Source: Spongilla lacustris (lineage: Eukaryota; Porifera; Demospongiae; Spongillida; Spongillidae). Taken from it: 64,000 nucleotides of DNA. Shown in pieces: positions 12,226 to 23,113 of this stretch. Numbering within the stretch: the first letter of the stretch is position 1; every line of letters starts with the position of its first letter. Below the pieces are notes generated by a model, which saw nothing but the letters and a program-made list of their open reading frames with translations, made no database searches and was not told where the DNA came from. A program made the position numbers and the translations under genes. The stretch is taken from NCBI GenBank assembly GCA_949361645.1, contig OX442416.1, positions 13,067,540-13,131,539 on the forward strand, read 5' to 3'.

Positions 12226-14090
12226 AATGAAACCAGTCCTTGCACTGTTAATTCGTATATATGGTGTGTTATTAAATATGATCCGAGGTAATAAGTGTGG
12301 GCAGTAAAAATAAGCGTACGGTATCCAACCAAGAAGCTAGTGAATTCCTGAAACAGGCTTGCAGTGTCAGCCATGATGGCCAAGCTGTTAGCAAAGAAGC
12401 CGCCTACAGCAACGAGACGACATGGTCAGGTTGTGGCATGAGTATATACTTATGCAGTGTAAGGCAAGTAATATCATTGACCCTAAATAAATGTACCATG
12501 TGGGGCATAACTTATATAAGGTATTTCGAGTCGTAGATGTTTATTTCAATGTACACAATTCAGTTCACCGAAAAAAAGAAAATTATGTATATATATATAT
12601 ATATATATTTTATATGAAAAAACTATACTTAACAATCCTTATAGTATTATCTGAATTGGTTGACTCCTTTTATTGCAGCATAGTATTAATATAAGTACTT
12701 ATATAAATGTACACCTTACCAAGAAACTGTGCAATGATGAATACGAATACGATCGCTGCAGATACTATCAGCTTGTTTTTGGACTGCCCAAGACAGCTAT
12801 AGTGATCACCTTGCGTACCATCCAGTATCTCTAAATCACGAGAGCAGTCACGCGGTACAGAGGTCAGCTGTAGAAAGTCTATATTGCATTAGGTCCATTT
12901 TATGCATACATGTACACGTAAAACAATTCAAAGGTTTATTGAACTGTTTAAATTGGAAATCATAATAATAATAATAATTTGGGGGAACTATATATTGTTT
13001 AATTGTTTTGTTTTTAACACCGCATCCACGGGAAAGGCGGGAGTATTTTTGGACACTGAGCATTCCCTCCTATCGTTTGTTAACAATTGATTGGAAAAAT
13101 ATACAATGTATAATGGAAAGCTTACATATTTGTAAAATTAGGTTGCACTTTTTTGGAATGGTCTTTTATAAATTACTCCATGTTGCATGAAAAGGTCGAA
13201 CCGGTACATAGTTTTTACGTGAAAAATGCCCTCGGGTACACTTTTTTCGAGGTCATGTTTCCAAACCACCTGAATCAAAATTGCATTAAACATTTCTATA
13301 TGAGGGTGCATAAATTTCTTTTTCTAAAAGCCAAAGCTTTCATTGAAATCATCTTCAGCAGTAAGTTACAAGACATTTTCGCTCGCGGAAGGCAGGGGGC
13401 GTGGTCAGTCCAACCAAACTGCCAGCGGAGGCAAGTTTTGCAAGTTTTACTTACAAATCCGGTCTGTACCTGCCTGGATAGAGACATGGTCTGTTATTTA
13501 GTAACAACAGGAAGAAAGATTCTTGCATTGAAGTCTGCCCACGCAACAATTCACTCGCCGTAATGCCGTTTTCTCAATTCAGCGCTGCACATATATCACT
13601 CCTACCTTGAGAGTTCATTACATGTATTTAACCTATAGAGTCTCAATTTTAAACCATTTTCAAGCTGTTTCATACAGTTTTTACGCAATTTTAGAAAGTT
13701 CTAGAACGAATATGTTCTTTAAACAAATCGGTACCTCTTACTCGATATATAAGCTATAGAACCACTTGTGTAATGTGACCAATGGTATGTCTGTTTGAGA
13801 TTTTTAAAATGGATCTGCCTCATAGTAGTATATGTACAGTGTAGTGAAATCTCGGCCACTCAAAACCAAGCAATTCTGTTTAGAGGGATTTAATCTTTAT
13901 TCAGTTTGCCACAAATTGACAAACTTTTCCCGCGTTTCTCCGTGACGCGTACGGTTATACATCTGCACGCATCAGGTTATGATTTTTCTTATGTTCCACG
14001 CAGTAACTTGTAATTTCAATTGTGCCAGAGGACGAACATAACATTAACCTGTGGCATGCACCCACCTGAGGTGTCTGCTGTTAATGCTAC
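12226..14090. other. Anonymous stretch
   Basis: Includes an (AT)n tract near 12590-12607. Open frames of up to 136 codons (13153-13563, plus) have no motif or splice context I recognise and are left uncalled. Confidence 0.4.
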
Positions 14091-14146
14091 ATGTATACAT
14101 GTATACTGATTTGTTACGCGTAACAAATCAGTATACATGTATACAT
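14091..14146. repeat. Perfect 56-bp palindrome
   Basis: Two 28-bp arms meet without spacer at the centre gttacgcgtaac. The outer halves consist of the ATGTATACAT word common in this genome. All 28 base pairs match on inspection. Confidence 0.95.
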
Positions 14147-16329
14147 AAATAAATAAAAACATGCAATCCCTGAGCTAGAATTGGTTGTCGTCAGCCTGTA
14201 CGGTATATAGAAATAGAATTGTTCAAATATTCAACTTGCTCTAAACTTATTCAAACCATGTGACCGGACTAGTTGGGCGTGGCCCGACATTTGTTGTATG
14301 TTGTTAGACTGAGTGTGAGATTACGTGGTGATAATGTGGTTAGCAACTGCCTGGTCGATCTGTCATCGCAAGCCAGACGTCTGTACTTCGACGTACCGTA
14401 CAATGACGTGGACTGGGGACTAGCACGAGTAATAGTCCATTTTGCTGGTGTCCTCTTGCTGGACAGAGGTTAGAGCTGAGAAAAATAAGAGATATATATA
14501 TGCATATGGGCCATGCATGGTCATGCGGTACATGCAATGCAGCATGCATGTTGGGAACATGCAGGTAATCACTAATAAATACGGCAATTGATAGTACATG
14601 TACATGTACATGGTCAGTGAACTAGTACTTATACACAAAGAGACACTCAATACTTACATGCCAGTATAGGTTTTATTATTTTAATTGACTTGTACTTGAT
14701 TATAATATAATTATATATATAATTATATATACTGGTATATTTTATTATCATGCATGCAGAGGCGATATGATTTATCGAGCCCTGTAGAGCGTTCAGATGT
14801 GCATGCTGCTGCAGTAGTGTCATACTCTTTGGGTTGATGCTGATGCATGATATCATGCAGAGTATGATGCAAAGCTTGTTCCACCCCGTTTCAGACAAAT
14901 GAACTATTTCATGCAGCGCTAGCAGCGCGCTTAAGCTTATATTTTTAACAAGTCACGCAAGCTAAACAGCCTGCATGGATTCCAACAGCCTTTGCTATTA
15001 TGCAGCCGGGTTAGTTTCTTCGATATATTAAATCAAGAATTGGAGTGACATAGTTAGCCGTTTGGAGTGAAATCCTTCCACGTGTGCACCATGCATGGCA
15101 ATGAACACAAGTATTAATAATGTTGTTTGCTTTGAATTGAGTTTGTGTAAATCCCTACTCGTATCGATGTGACTGATTCAAAATTTGCAAGACCCCTTTG
15201 GCAAAGTTCTTTAACGGCCTGTTTCAAGTTGTTTTACACAGTTCGTGACACAGATCGGTGGAATGCTTGATTCGCAAGTTTTCAAATACGATATTCGTCC
15301 GACCCCCCCCCCCCCGACTAACACATTGAAGGTTATATATCAATGTATGCATACTTCCAATTTGCACAGTATACATGTAAGTTTGTACCGGCTGCAACTA
15401 ATTATGAAAGCTTTCTTATACCACATGTATGTAGGCGATATAAACATGCCACGTCATAAATGCTCAGTCGATCGATACAGCTTTTGGTTATCCCCTAAAT
15501 TTCATGAGTCTGTTGTACCCTGCTATCACATAATACCCTACCGGTATCATGTACGTGTACATGTAATTCTCCACTGCACGTACTCACCATGATCATGTAC
15601 GGGTTGGCCTTCGCCACACTCCATATGTCGAGCCTTTTACTGGATCTTATGCCGGAGTATAGTATTTTTCAACCGTCGACACAAGCTGTAGATGTAAAAG
15701 TATTAAAGGAGTTCTTGGCAAATATTCAACTATTAACCGCAATATTCTCCACAGGAAACGAGGGCACAGTTGAACTGTTGGAGTACTTTATTGTATAACT
15801 TAATTAAACGACATGCTACTCTAGCTGATCTTCGTACATGTGCTGATGAATGAAATTGCTCAATCTGCTTTTCACAAACAAACAAAAGAAGTTTTGCACG
15901 ATGTTAAATTCATTATCGACTAAACACTATTGAAAGTAACATCATTTGCACGGGCCTGAACATTCTGCCGGTGAACAATTGCAAAGCAGTAGTACTAGTA
16001 TAGCTTGATATAAGCCCTAAGACGAAGATCATCCTTGACCTGACGAGTATACAATATTGTTCTATATCTGGTGTATCCATGCAGGCTGATGCAGCTGCTG
16101 AAGCAAAAATACTAGCAATGAACTGTTACCGCGTCAGATTTATTTATTCATTTATATATAATTATTTAATTATGATAGAAGGGGTCAGTAAACTGTGGAA
16201 GACGTACGGCTATAGCTAATAGCATTGCGATGCCGAGCCTACCGTACAGAGCCGAAACAGCCGAAGACTTCACAGGAAAAAAAACGCGTGATATCATTTT
16301 GGAGTACTAGTCATTATGTGATTGAATAT
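14147..16329. other. Anonymous stretch
   Basis: Mostly AT-rich, with a short C-run near 15303. A 69-codon frame at 15589-15798 (plus) and others are not recognisable. No RNA gene seen. Confidence 0.4.
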
Positions 16330-16536
16330 CTATCGCTACTCGCACGGCTCGTCCCAAGCACAGGAAAAACAAAGCGTAGAATCAAGCTTTGATTTCATGA
16401 AAGAGTTTTTAATTATTGAACATTAAAATTGATTTGTGTGTGATTTTAACTGATTCAGTAAAAAATCACACACAAATCACTTGATTCTACGCTTTGTTTT
16501 TCCTGTGCTTGGGACGAGCCGTGCGAGTAGCGATAG
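16330..16536. repeat. Perfect 57-bp inverted repeat with nested inner hairpin
   Basis: Arms 16330-16386 and 16480-16536 are exact reverse complements, beginning ctatcgctactcgcacggct. The spacer contains a second inverted pair, gatttgtgtgtgattt near 16431 and aatcacacacaaatc near 16464, so the whole block can fold into two stacked stems. Possible MITE; no convincing target duplication was found. Confidence 0.9.
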
Positions 16537-16867
16537 ACTCTATGTGCAGCTGAGACACATAATGGCTTCGTCTAATCGTCTCCCTAACATCTGTATGTCT
16601 CCACGGAAGCCCAAACTGTTGCATTTTGCATCGATGGTGGCATGCTTGCGGGCTCCAGCAACCGACGCAGCGGATCCAGCCGTCACACTCGCTTCATTTT
16701 AAAAAGTAGTGATGTGATGATGTGACGGTGAAATCTAATGCTTCCGGTTTGCCAAACTCATCTTCGTCTAGGCTACTGCCTGTTTGAAGTAGTCTCCCGA
16801 TACATGCCAGCTTGCAAGGTTCCCAAAATGTGCATCGTGTCTTATACATATACATGTATATGTATTT

Positions 16868-18719
16868 GGGACAGTGTCCAGCAAAATCGGGCTTGTGGGG
16901 TTATAGTTTTATCACTATAAAAATTGCACGTTGTACTAAACAACACATCTTCGCGACGGTACTACGTTTTCCTTTCAAATTTCGTACACTTGTTCCCACA
17001 CCATCTCTCTGTGTGCAAATCGATTTTTGTGATCTATACCTTTTCCGTGCCGTGGATACAACAATCATTAACCCCGCGGGCTAGAATTCCTCATTTCTCC
17101 ACGTACGAGTGTTGAAAACGCGTCAAATTCGGCTTGCACATAGAGGAGTCCTGTAGCTATTGATTTGTTCTGTTCGTTAATTTCTATATCATCTGTTACG
17201 AAGATACAGTTGAACAAACTATGGGCACGTTTTTTAGTTTTCCCGCTTGATTCGCGCCAATGATTTTGGCAAATCGCGTCCCGCTCAGTGAAAGGGAAGG
17301 CGGTGCATGATTATATCATTGGCGCGAATCAAGCGGGAAAATGTGCCTGTAGTCTGCTCAACTGTATCTCCGCAACGGATGATTCAGAAACTAACGAACA
17401 GAATAAATCAATAGCTACAGGACTCCTTTATGCACATTCCGAATTTGACACGTTTTTAACACTCGTACGCGTGGAGAAATGTGGATTTCTAACCCGCGGG
17501 GTTAACGATTGTTGTATCCACGGCACGGAAAAGCTGTAGATCACAAAAATCGAGTTTCACACAGAGAAATGGTGTGGGAACAAGTGTATGAAATTTGAAA
17601 AGAAAAGGTAGTACCGTTGTCGTAGTGCACTATGTCCCCCCTAAAATTTGTCACCCCGGACGTTTTGCACTAGTGTACAATGTCCCCCCGGACATTCTGC
17701 ACTAGTGTACAATGTCCCCCCGGACAATCTACACTAGGGCAAACTGTCCCCCTCCAGGGTAAAATGGCCCCCCTCATAACATTTTATTTCATCTATGACA
17801 AGGCTGGGAAACTTTTACGGCAGTACACGGGATCGCGTTGACGCCATTACTCAGTAGCTCCTAACCGTCGCCAAAGCTGCATGTCGTTCTGCCGCTTGAA
17901 ATGCTCATTGTAACCAATACTGACACACATAATGTGGCAAGTATAGAACTTACATGATTGATCATATTCTATGTGTGTTATGATTGGCTATGTTATACGT
18001 GTATATATGGCTGGTTGCCATGCAACCGGGTTGTTGTATTTCAGTATTATGATACTTGGAAAGTACAATACACGAACATTTAGAATTTTAGTATTAAATT
18101 CCTTAACGAATACACAGCTCGATCTTATCCTTTCCGTGTCGTCAAAGCACTAATTGAAACCAATATTCACACACATATATACACGAACACATTCATTATT
18201 AAAATTCCTTAAGGAGTGGTGATTGATATACTTCATGGCTGAAATCTCATCAGTACGAGAGATTGAAATATATTGAGATCAATAGGATCATAGCCTGAAA
18301 TGTAATGTCACATAAACACAGCTCCACACTGCGTGCACCGCCTGACATATCTCAGGAAAGGCTATTCTCATCGTCAGTTCATCTGTTGCGTGATAGTACA
18401 ACCGATCAGTCGGGTACCCAGACTAAAGCCCATCGTAAATAGCGTAAAAACCATGCATCCTGCGTCCAGGGTGGGAATAGTGTAAAAACCTTACTTGGAG
18501 GGTTTTTGTCGACTGTTGACGTATGAATTGAATTATTGCTTCAACATTCGACAGAACTAGAGTAGAACCATATGTATTCCCATCTTGGACGCACAATCCG
18601 GGCAGGATGGTATTTACGCTATATAAGGACTGGTCTTAGTTAAATAAACCAGCCTGTTGGACGTTTATAACTGCCTTTGTTATCCTATAGGTAGGACATT
18701 GCGCCCTAGTGTGGAGTGT

Positions 18720-18758
<39 letters not shown>

Positions 18759-18967
18759 ATTTTACCCTAGTGGGAGACTGTTTGCCCTAGTGCAGAATGT
18801 CCGGGGGGACATTGTGCCCTAGTGTAGAATGTCCGGGGGGACATTCTGCACGGGGGGACAATCCGCCCTCCCACACCGTCACGAAGATGTGTTGTTTAGT
18901 ACAACGTGCAATTTTTATAGTGATAAGATTATAACCCCACAAGCCCGATTTTGCTGGACACTGTCCC
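16868..18967. mobile_element. Foldback element with candidate ATTT target duplication, split by a later insertion
   Basis: The left end GGGACAGTGTCCAGCAAAAT and right end ATTTTGCTGGACACTGTCCC are exact reverse complements, flanked by ATTT at 16864-16867 and 18968-18971. The arms continue inward as imperfect inverted repeats to a loop at about 17265-17314, flanked by cgcttgattcgcgccaatga and its complement. The right arm is interrupted at about 17618-18874 and then resumes. Without the insertion the element is about 0.84 kb and almost entirely arm. Open frames inside it are mirrored on both arms and are not called as genes. Confidence 0.85.
17618..18874. mobile_element. Insertion nested in the foldback element, with GTCCCCCCGGACA subterminal repeats
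   Basis: Both ends carry arrays of actagtgtacaatgtcccc-type words in opposite orientation (about 17630-17770 and 18745-18874). The left array is matched by the reverse complement of the right, including the gggcaaac and gggtaaaatg steps. ACCGT at 17613-17617 and 18875-18879 is a candidate 5-bp target duplication. A G-run of about 35 bp sits in the right array (18722-18756). The interior has no recognisable protein. Its position inside the other element's arm shows that it inserted later. Confidence 0.75.
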
Positions 18968-18971
18968 ATTT

Positions 18972-20339
18972 ATATGTATAATTAGACTTTTACACGTGAG
19001 AGCGTGATGACTATGCACAGGGGATCTAGGGCATGTGAAGGACAGAGGGAACAACGGGCGTTTTGGAGGTGTCCATTCCAAGCCACCATTTAAGAGCCAC
19101 CTGGAATTCAGGCGGCTCTTATAGCTATAAGTTGAACTGGGGTGTGTGCATTACCTAAGATAATAAACTATCTCTGGCATGGCTGAGAGCCAAGTTGAAG
19201 CATGCGTCCATGGAGGACACAGAGAGGAGACGGGCACTTTGTGAATGCCGGTGCTGATGAAGCCTGCATGGTCACACAATATCCTCTTCTGGTCTTAATT
19301 AATTGGATCTTGGATGACAAGTTCCTCTGGCGAGGTGGGGCATCGTGGATGTCCTGGACATATACATGCAGCATCGGAGTCCCCAATGATATGATTGGGG
19401 TCATGGATGGAAAATGGTGGTTATCTCCAAGGGTGATTCCTGACCGGCTAATGGACGCGATATGCGCTTGAATGGTGGTACCGGCTGATAAAGACTGCGC
19501 TTCCTCTACTAGGACTCAGCTGTGCCCGCATCAGTGGTGCCAGGCAACGTCTGCATGAGACATCCACGCTAGTGCATTTCGTGAAGTAGCGCCGGATGTC
19601 CGAGTCAAATATGCTTATAGAGCTTCAGCCATCAGGTAGGGAGGAGTGGTTGTTTTTTTTTTATTTGCGATCATTGTCCACTTTGCATGTATGTATGTGT
19701 ACACATCATAACAGAAACACCAACACACTGGATCCGCATTTAATTAGCGCTGCTATACATGTTGGGTACTTTGATAAATCGCGTAAGTGGGTCCGTAAAT
19801 CGATGATCTAAAACTACGTCGAAAACTGGACGTAAAGTTTGAAAAAGGTCGCAAACAACGAAGAAACTTGTTCGATTATCTTCGCGGTTAGTCCGACCAC
19901 ACAGCTTGATTTAGTGAGCCAATTAGTTGTGGAATGCAACACCATTAATTGCCTAATTTCGAGCTGGTTCTGATCTTGTTTTGACGCATTCAATACAATT
20001 TTGTGAATGAATCTTCCAAGATCCACTTTCATCGGTCAATGCTCTGCACACTAGGCAAACTGACACTTTCCAATCCATACCAATAAACCTTAGATCTAGC
20101 AACACTAAATATGAGGAAAGAAAAAGTGCTTTCTAAAATTAAAAATAGGAATTTGATTACATCAAATGAGGTTGAGTACTTGCTAGCGTTAAAATGCTAA
20201 ACCATGCATGCAGTATCTTCAAAAAGCATTATACAGAAAGTCAAATTTTAAACTATTCTAAGTTGCTAAGTGCAAAAAAACAATTCAATTGTGACGACGT
20301 TCAGAACTTAGCAAAGAAGTGTAATATACATACAAAATA
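18972..20339. other. Anonymous stretch; may include the remainder of a 3' LTR at its right end
   Basis: No recognised gene. The minus-strand gypsy element's 3' LTR probably extends leftward from 20340 into this stretch, but its end could not be located. Confidence 0.35.
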
Positions 20340-20409
20340 TACACCTTAAATACACAATAAAAGGAATGTTCTAGATCTTAGTACATAGGGTGCACGTGAT
20401 ACTGTCACA
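20340..20409 (-). repeat. 3' LTR start of the minus-strand gypsy element (70 bp recognisable)
   Basis: Read on the minus strand it starts TGTGACAGTATCACGTGCAC. It is identical over 70 bp to 22713-22782. It is preceded (20410-20425, minus strand) by the purine-rich tract GGAGGAGGGAGCAA, as expected for a polypurine tract. The true LTR is probably longer; only this part is duplicated upstream because the 5' copy is truncated. Confidence 0.75.
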
Positions 20410-20448
20410 TTGCTCCCTCCTCCATAAGGGACACGCCCACGTGTCGAT

Positions 20449-21999
20449 TTAAAAGTAGACCCAGGTTCCCAATCTTTCAGGAGGCCGTCTCTGACGGGTT
20501 GATCGACGTATATTGTCTGTGGGTGGGGCAATATCTTGGGCTTGCTCATCTGCCTCTGCGAGAGGTTCCACTGCTTCTCCATCGTCTCTAGGGTTGTCAG
20601 CCATGCCGGGTTCTTCTCCATCCACATGTGCAGATGGGGGAGTGGCCTCTTGTGGATCTTGTAATGGTAGTACCATCATATCCAACTCATCTTCTTCTTC
20701 TGCTTCCCCTTCTTTTGGTTTACCATCACCCTGAGAACCGCCAGTTCCACATTCCTGCAACACTCTCTCTACATATGGCTTTAGCCTATCAAAATGCACT
20801 GTATGCTGCTTATGTGGGACTGCATCTTGTTTTATTTTGTACACACAATTGTCCCAAACATCCACAACTGTATAAGGTCCCTTCCAAAATCTATGCAACT
20901 TTCTGGACTGCCCCCTAGGAACTACTGGGTTATTCAGCCACACCTTACTCCCTCTGGTAAATGGTTTACCAGCCACCTTCACATCATAGAGCTGCTTGTG
21001 TCTTCTCTGTTCAGAAGATAAGTGGCTTCTCACCCGTTTGTAGGCTTCACTCATCCATTTCCTCAGGTTTTTAACAGACAACGGCACATTGGCTGGCTGT
21101 TCAGTACCTGAAGGCAGACCATACATAACATCGATAGGTAACTGTACCTCCCTGCCAAACATTAAGGAAAATGGTGTGTGCTTAGTGGTCTCATGGATAC
21201 TGGTTCGATATGCCAGCATAAGACATGGTATCCTGAGGTCCCAGTTAGTCTCATCGTCCACTGCAGCCATTCTCAGCATCGAAAGTAGTGTCCTGTTGAA
21301 CCGTTCGATCATACCATCTGATTGAGGGTGATATGGAGTGGTCCTGGTTTTCACAATCCCCATCAGCCTACAGATTTCCTTTATTAGTGATGATTCAAAG
21401 CTCCTGCCCTGGTCAGTATGGAGGTGAGATGGAGCTCCAAACCTAGAGATGAATTCATTTACCAATACACGAGCAATTGTAGCAGTCTCCATATCAGGTA
21501 TAGGAAATGCTTCTGTCCACTTTGTGAAATAATCACCAACAACTAACACATACTTGTTTTGACGTGGGGTTATGGGTAAGGGACCCAATATGTCCATAGC
21601 AACACGATCCATAGGTGCTGTTGCTGTGTGGATTTGTAGCGGAGCATGTCGCTGCTTAGGAGGTGCTTTAGTGGACCCACAAAGATTGCAGGATCCACAC
21701 CATTCTTCCACGTCATGACGTTGTCCAACCCAATAAAACCTGGCCCGAACCTTTTCCAAGACCTTGCCAACTCCTAGGTGCCCCCCAAAGAGAGAATCAT
21801 GAAGCTCAGAGAGGACACTTGGCACTGTACTGGGAGGTATAACAAGCTGAAGGCATTTATTTACTCCACCAGCCCCTGCATCCTCCCACCGCCTATACAG
21901 AACTCCTCTTTTCACCTCTAAATATTTCTTTTGAGCCCATAAACTTTTTAGCACATGGCTAGCACTTGGTGCATGGTGAACACTGGTTGGGTCGTGCAT
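20449..21999 (-). CDS. Ty3/gypsy pol: integrase region
   Basis: This 516-codon frame encodes the integrase of a Ty3/gypsy retrotransposon, which inserts the cDNA into host chromosomes. In order: an H2C2 zinc-binding domain (about residues 66-111, with HDSLFGGH and CGSCNLC); the integrase core with MDILGPLP, HTDQGRSFES and HPQSDGMIERFNRT supplying the D,D,E residues (about 135-260); a TVHFDRLKPY segment typical of the region after the core (about 405-415); and an acidic, low-complexity tail. It overlaps the upstream RNase H frame in a different phase near 21959-21999, so a frameshift separates what is normally one polyprotein. The polypurine tract and LTR follow directly. Confidence 0.95.
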   Translation of the reverse strand: MHDPTSVHHAPSASHVLKSLWAQKKYLEVKRGVLYRRWEDAGAGGVNKCLQLVIPPSTVPSVLSELHDSLFGGHLGVGKVLEKVRARFYWVGQRHDVEEWCGSCNLCGSTKAPPKQRHAPLQIHTATAPMDRVAMDILGPLPITPRQNKYVLVVGDYFTKWTEAFPIPDMETATIARVLVNEFISRFGAPSHLHTDQGRSFESSLIKEICRLMGIVKTRTTPYHPQSDGMIERFNRTLLSMLRMAAVDDETNWDLRIPCLMLAYRTSIHETTKHTPFSLMFGREVQLPIDVMYGLPSGTEQPANVPLSVKNLRKWMSEAYKRVRSHLSSEQRRHKQLYDVKVAGKPFTRGSKVWLNNPVVPRGQSRKLHRFWKGPYTVVDVWDNCVYKIKQDAVPHKQHTVHFDRLKPYVERVLQECGTGGSQGDGKPKEGEAEEEDELDMMVLPLQDPQEATPPSAHVDGEEPGMADNPRDDGEAVEPLAEADEQAQDIAPPTDNIRRSTRQRRPPERLGTWVYF

Positions 22000-22710
22000 T
22001 AGGGTGCTCTACCCAATCTATGACTTGTTTTATATCTTCATCAGTGTCTTGCAACTCACGAATCTGAGATTCAGTCAAGCATGGTAACCAGTTGCTGTTT
22101 GGTACAGATGTTGTACTGCTGACATTAACATCCACCAGCTGGCCAGGTAACCGCGACAAGGCATCTGCATTAGTGTGCCTTTTTCCTGGGCGATGCTGAA
22201 CCTTGAGGTCATACTCTGCAAGAGACTCTAGCCACCGTGCCACCTGCCCTTCCGGTTCTTTGAATGAGTAGAGCCACTGCAGCGCACTGTGGTCTGTTCG
22301 CACCGTGAAAGGTCTTCCAAGAAGATATGGACGGAATTGACCCACAGCCCACACCAATGCCAGCATTTCCTTTCGGGCGGCACAGTATTTCCTTTCTGCT
22401 TTAGTCAATGCTCTACTTGCATATGAGATAACATTTTCAGAATCATTAATGCATTGTGACAGTACTGCTCCAACACCATCATCACAAGCATCACAATCAA
22501 CAATAAATTCAAATTCAAAATGAGGGTAGGCCAAAACAGGGGCTGTTGTGAGCATACCCTTTAAAGAGCTGAATGCAACCTGACACTCCTTCGACCACAT
22601 CCATGGCTTACCCTTTTCTAGTAGATGGTTGAGTGGGGCTGCAATGCCAGCAAAGCCTTTCACGAATCGCCGGTAGTACGAGGCGAGACCCAGGAACTGT
22701 CTCAGTTCTT
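21959..22710 (-). pseudogene. Ty3/gypsy pol: reverse transcriptase end and RNase H, 5'-truncated
   Basis: The frame enters from the LTR junction at about 22711 with LRQFLGLASYYRRFVKGFAG, the end of the reverse transcriptase connection region. RNase H follows, with VDCDACDDGVGAVLSQ, RKEMLALVWA, TDHSALQWL and HRPGKRHTNADALSR. The reverse transcriptase catalytic core, protease and gag are missing: the sequence jumps from LTR directly into late pol. The copy is therefore not autonomous. The frame itself has no stops, so the deletion may be fairly recent. Confidence 0.92.
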
Positions 22711-22712
22711 TC

Positions 22713-22782
22713 TACACCTTAAATACACAATAAAAGGAATGTTCTAGATCTTAGTACATAGGGTGCACGTGATACTGTCACA
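22713..22782 (-). repeat. 5' LTR fragment of the minus-strand gypsy element
   Basis: Identical over 70 bp to 20340-20409. Its inner edge abuts pol coding sequence directly, with no primer-binding site or gag, which marks the deletion breakpoint. The outer edge is the LTR terminus TGTGACAG (minus strand). Confidence 0.8.
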
Positions 22783-23113
22783 CAATGATTAAGTTGGCCC
22801 AGGCACAAGCACGAAAGTGGGATTCTAGATAAGCAAAGATAAATAAAACATTACTATGGTTGTGTTCTCTCACCTACCGGATGAACCGCAAGATAAGATG
22901 ATAAATTTTTAATTTTGCACTATTTCCTACCTCGTCAAATAATACAATATTAAACGTTTTGTATGGTCTCTATACATGTACCGGCTTTGAACATCTTTGG
23001 TAGAAGAATGTACTCTGATAATGGGCATGTAGTTTGTATGAATCCTTTTACAAAGCCAAAATTCCTAAAGCCATTGTAGAGAACGGATGAAGTTGAAGAA
23101 GATCAGTGGGGAT

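Noticed and set aside
13153..13563. 136-codon plus-strand frame
   Set aside because: No motif, no splice context, and plausible by chance in a window of this size.
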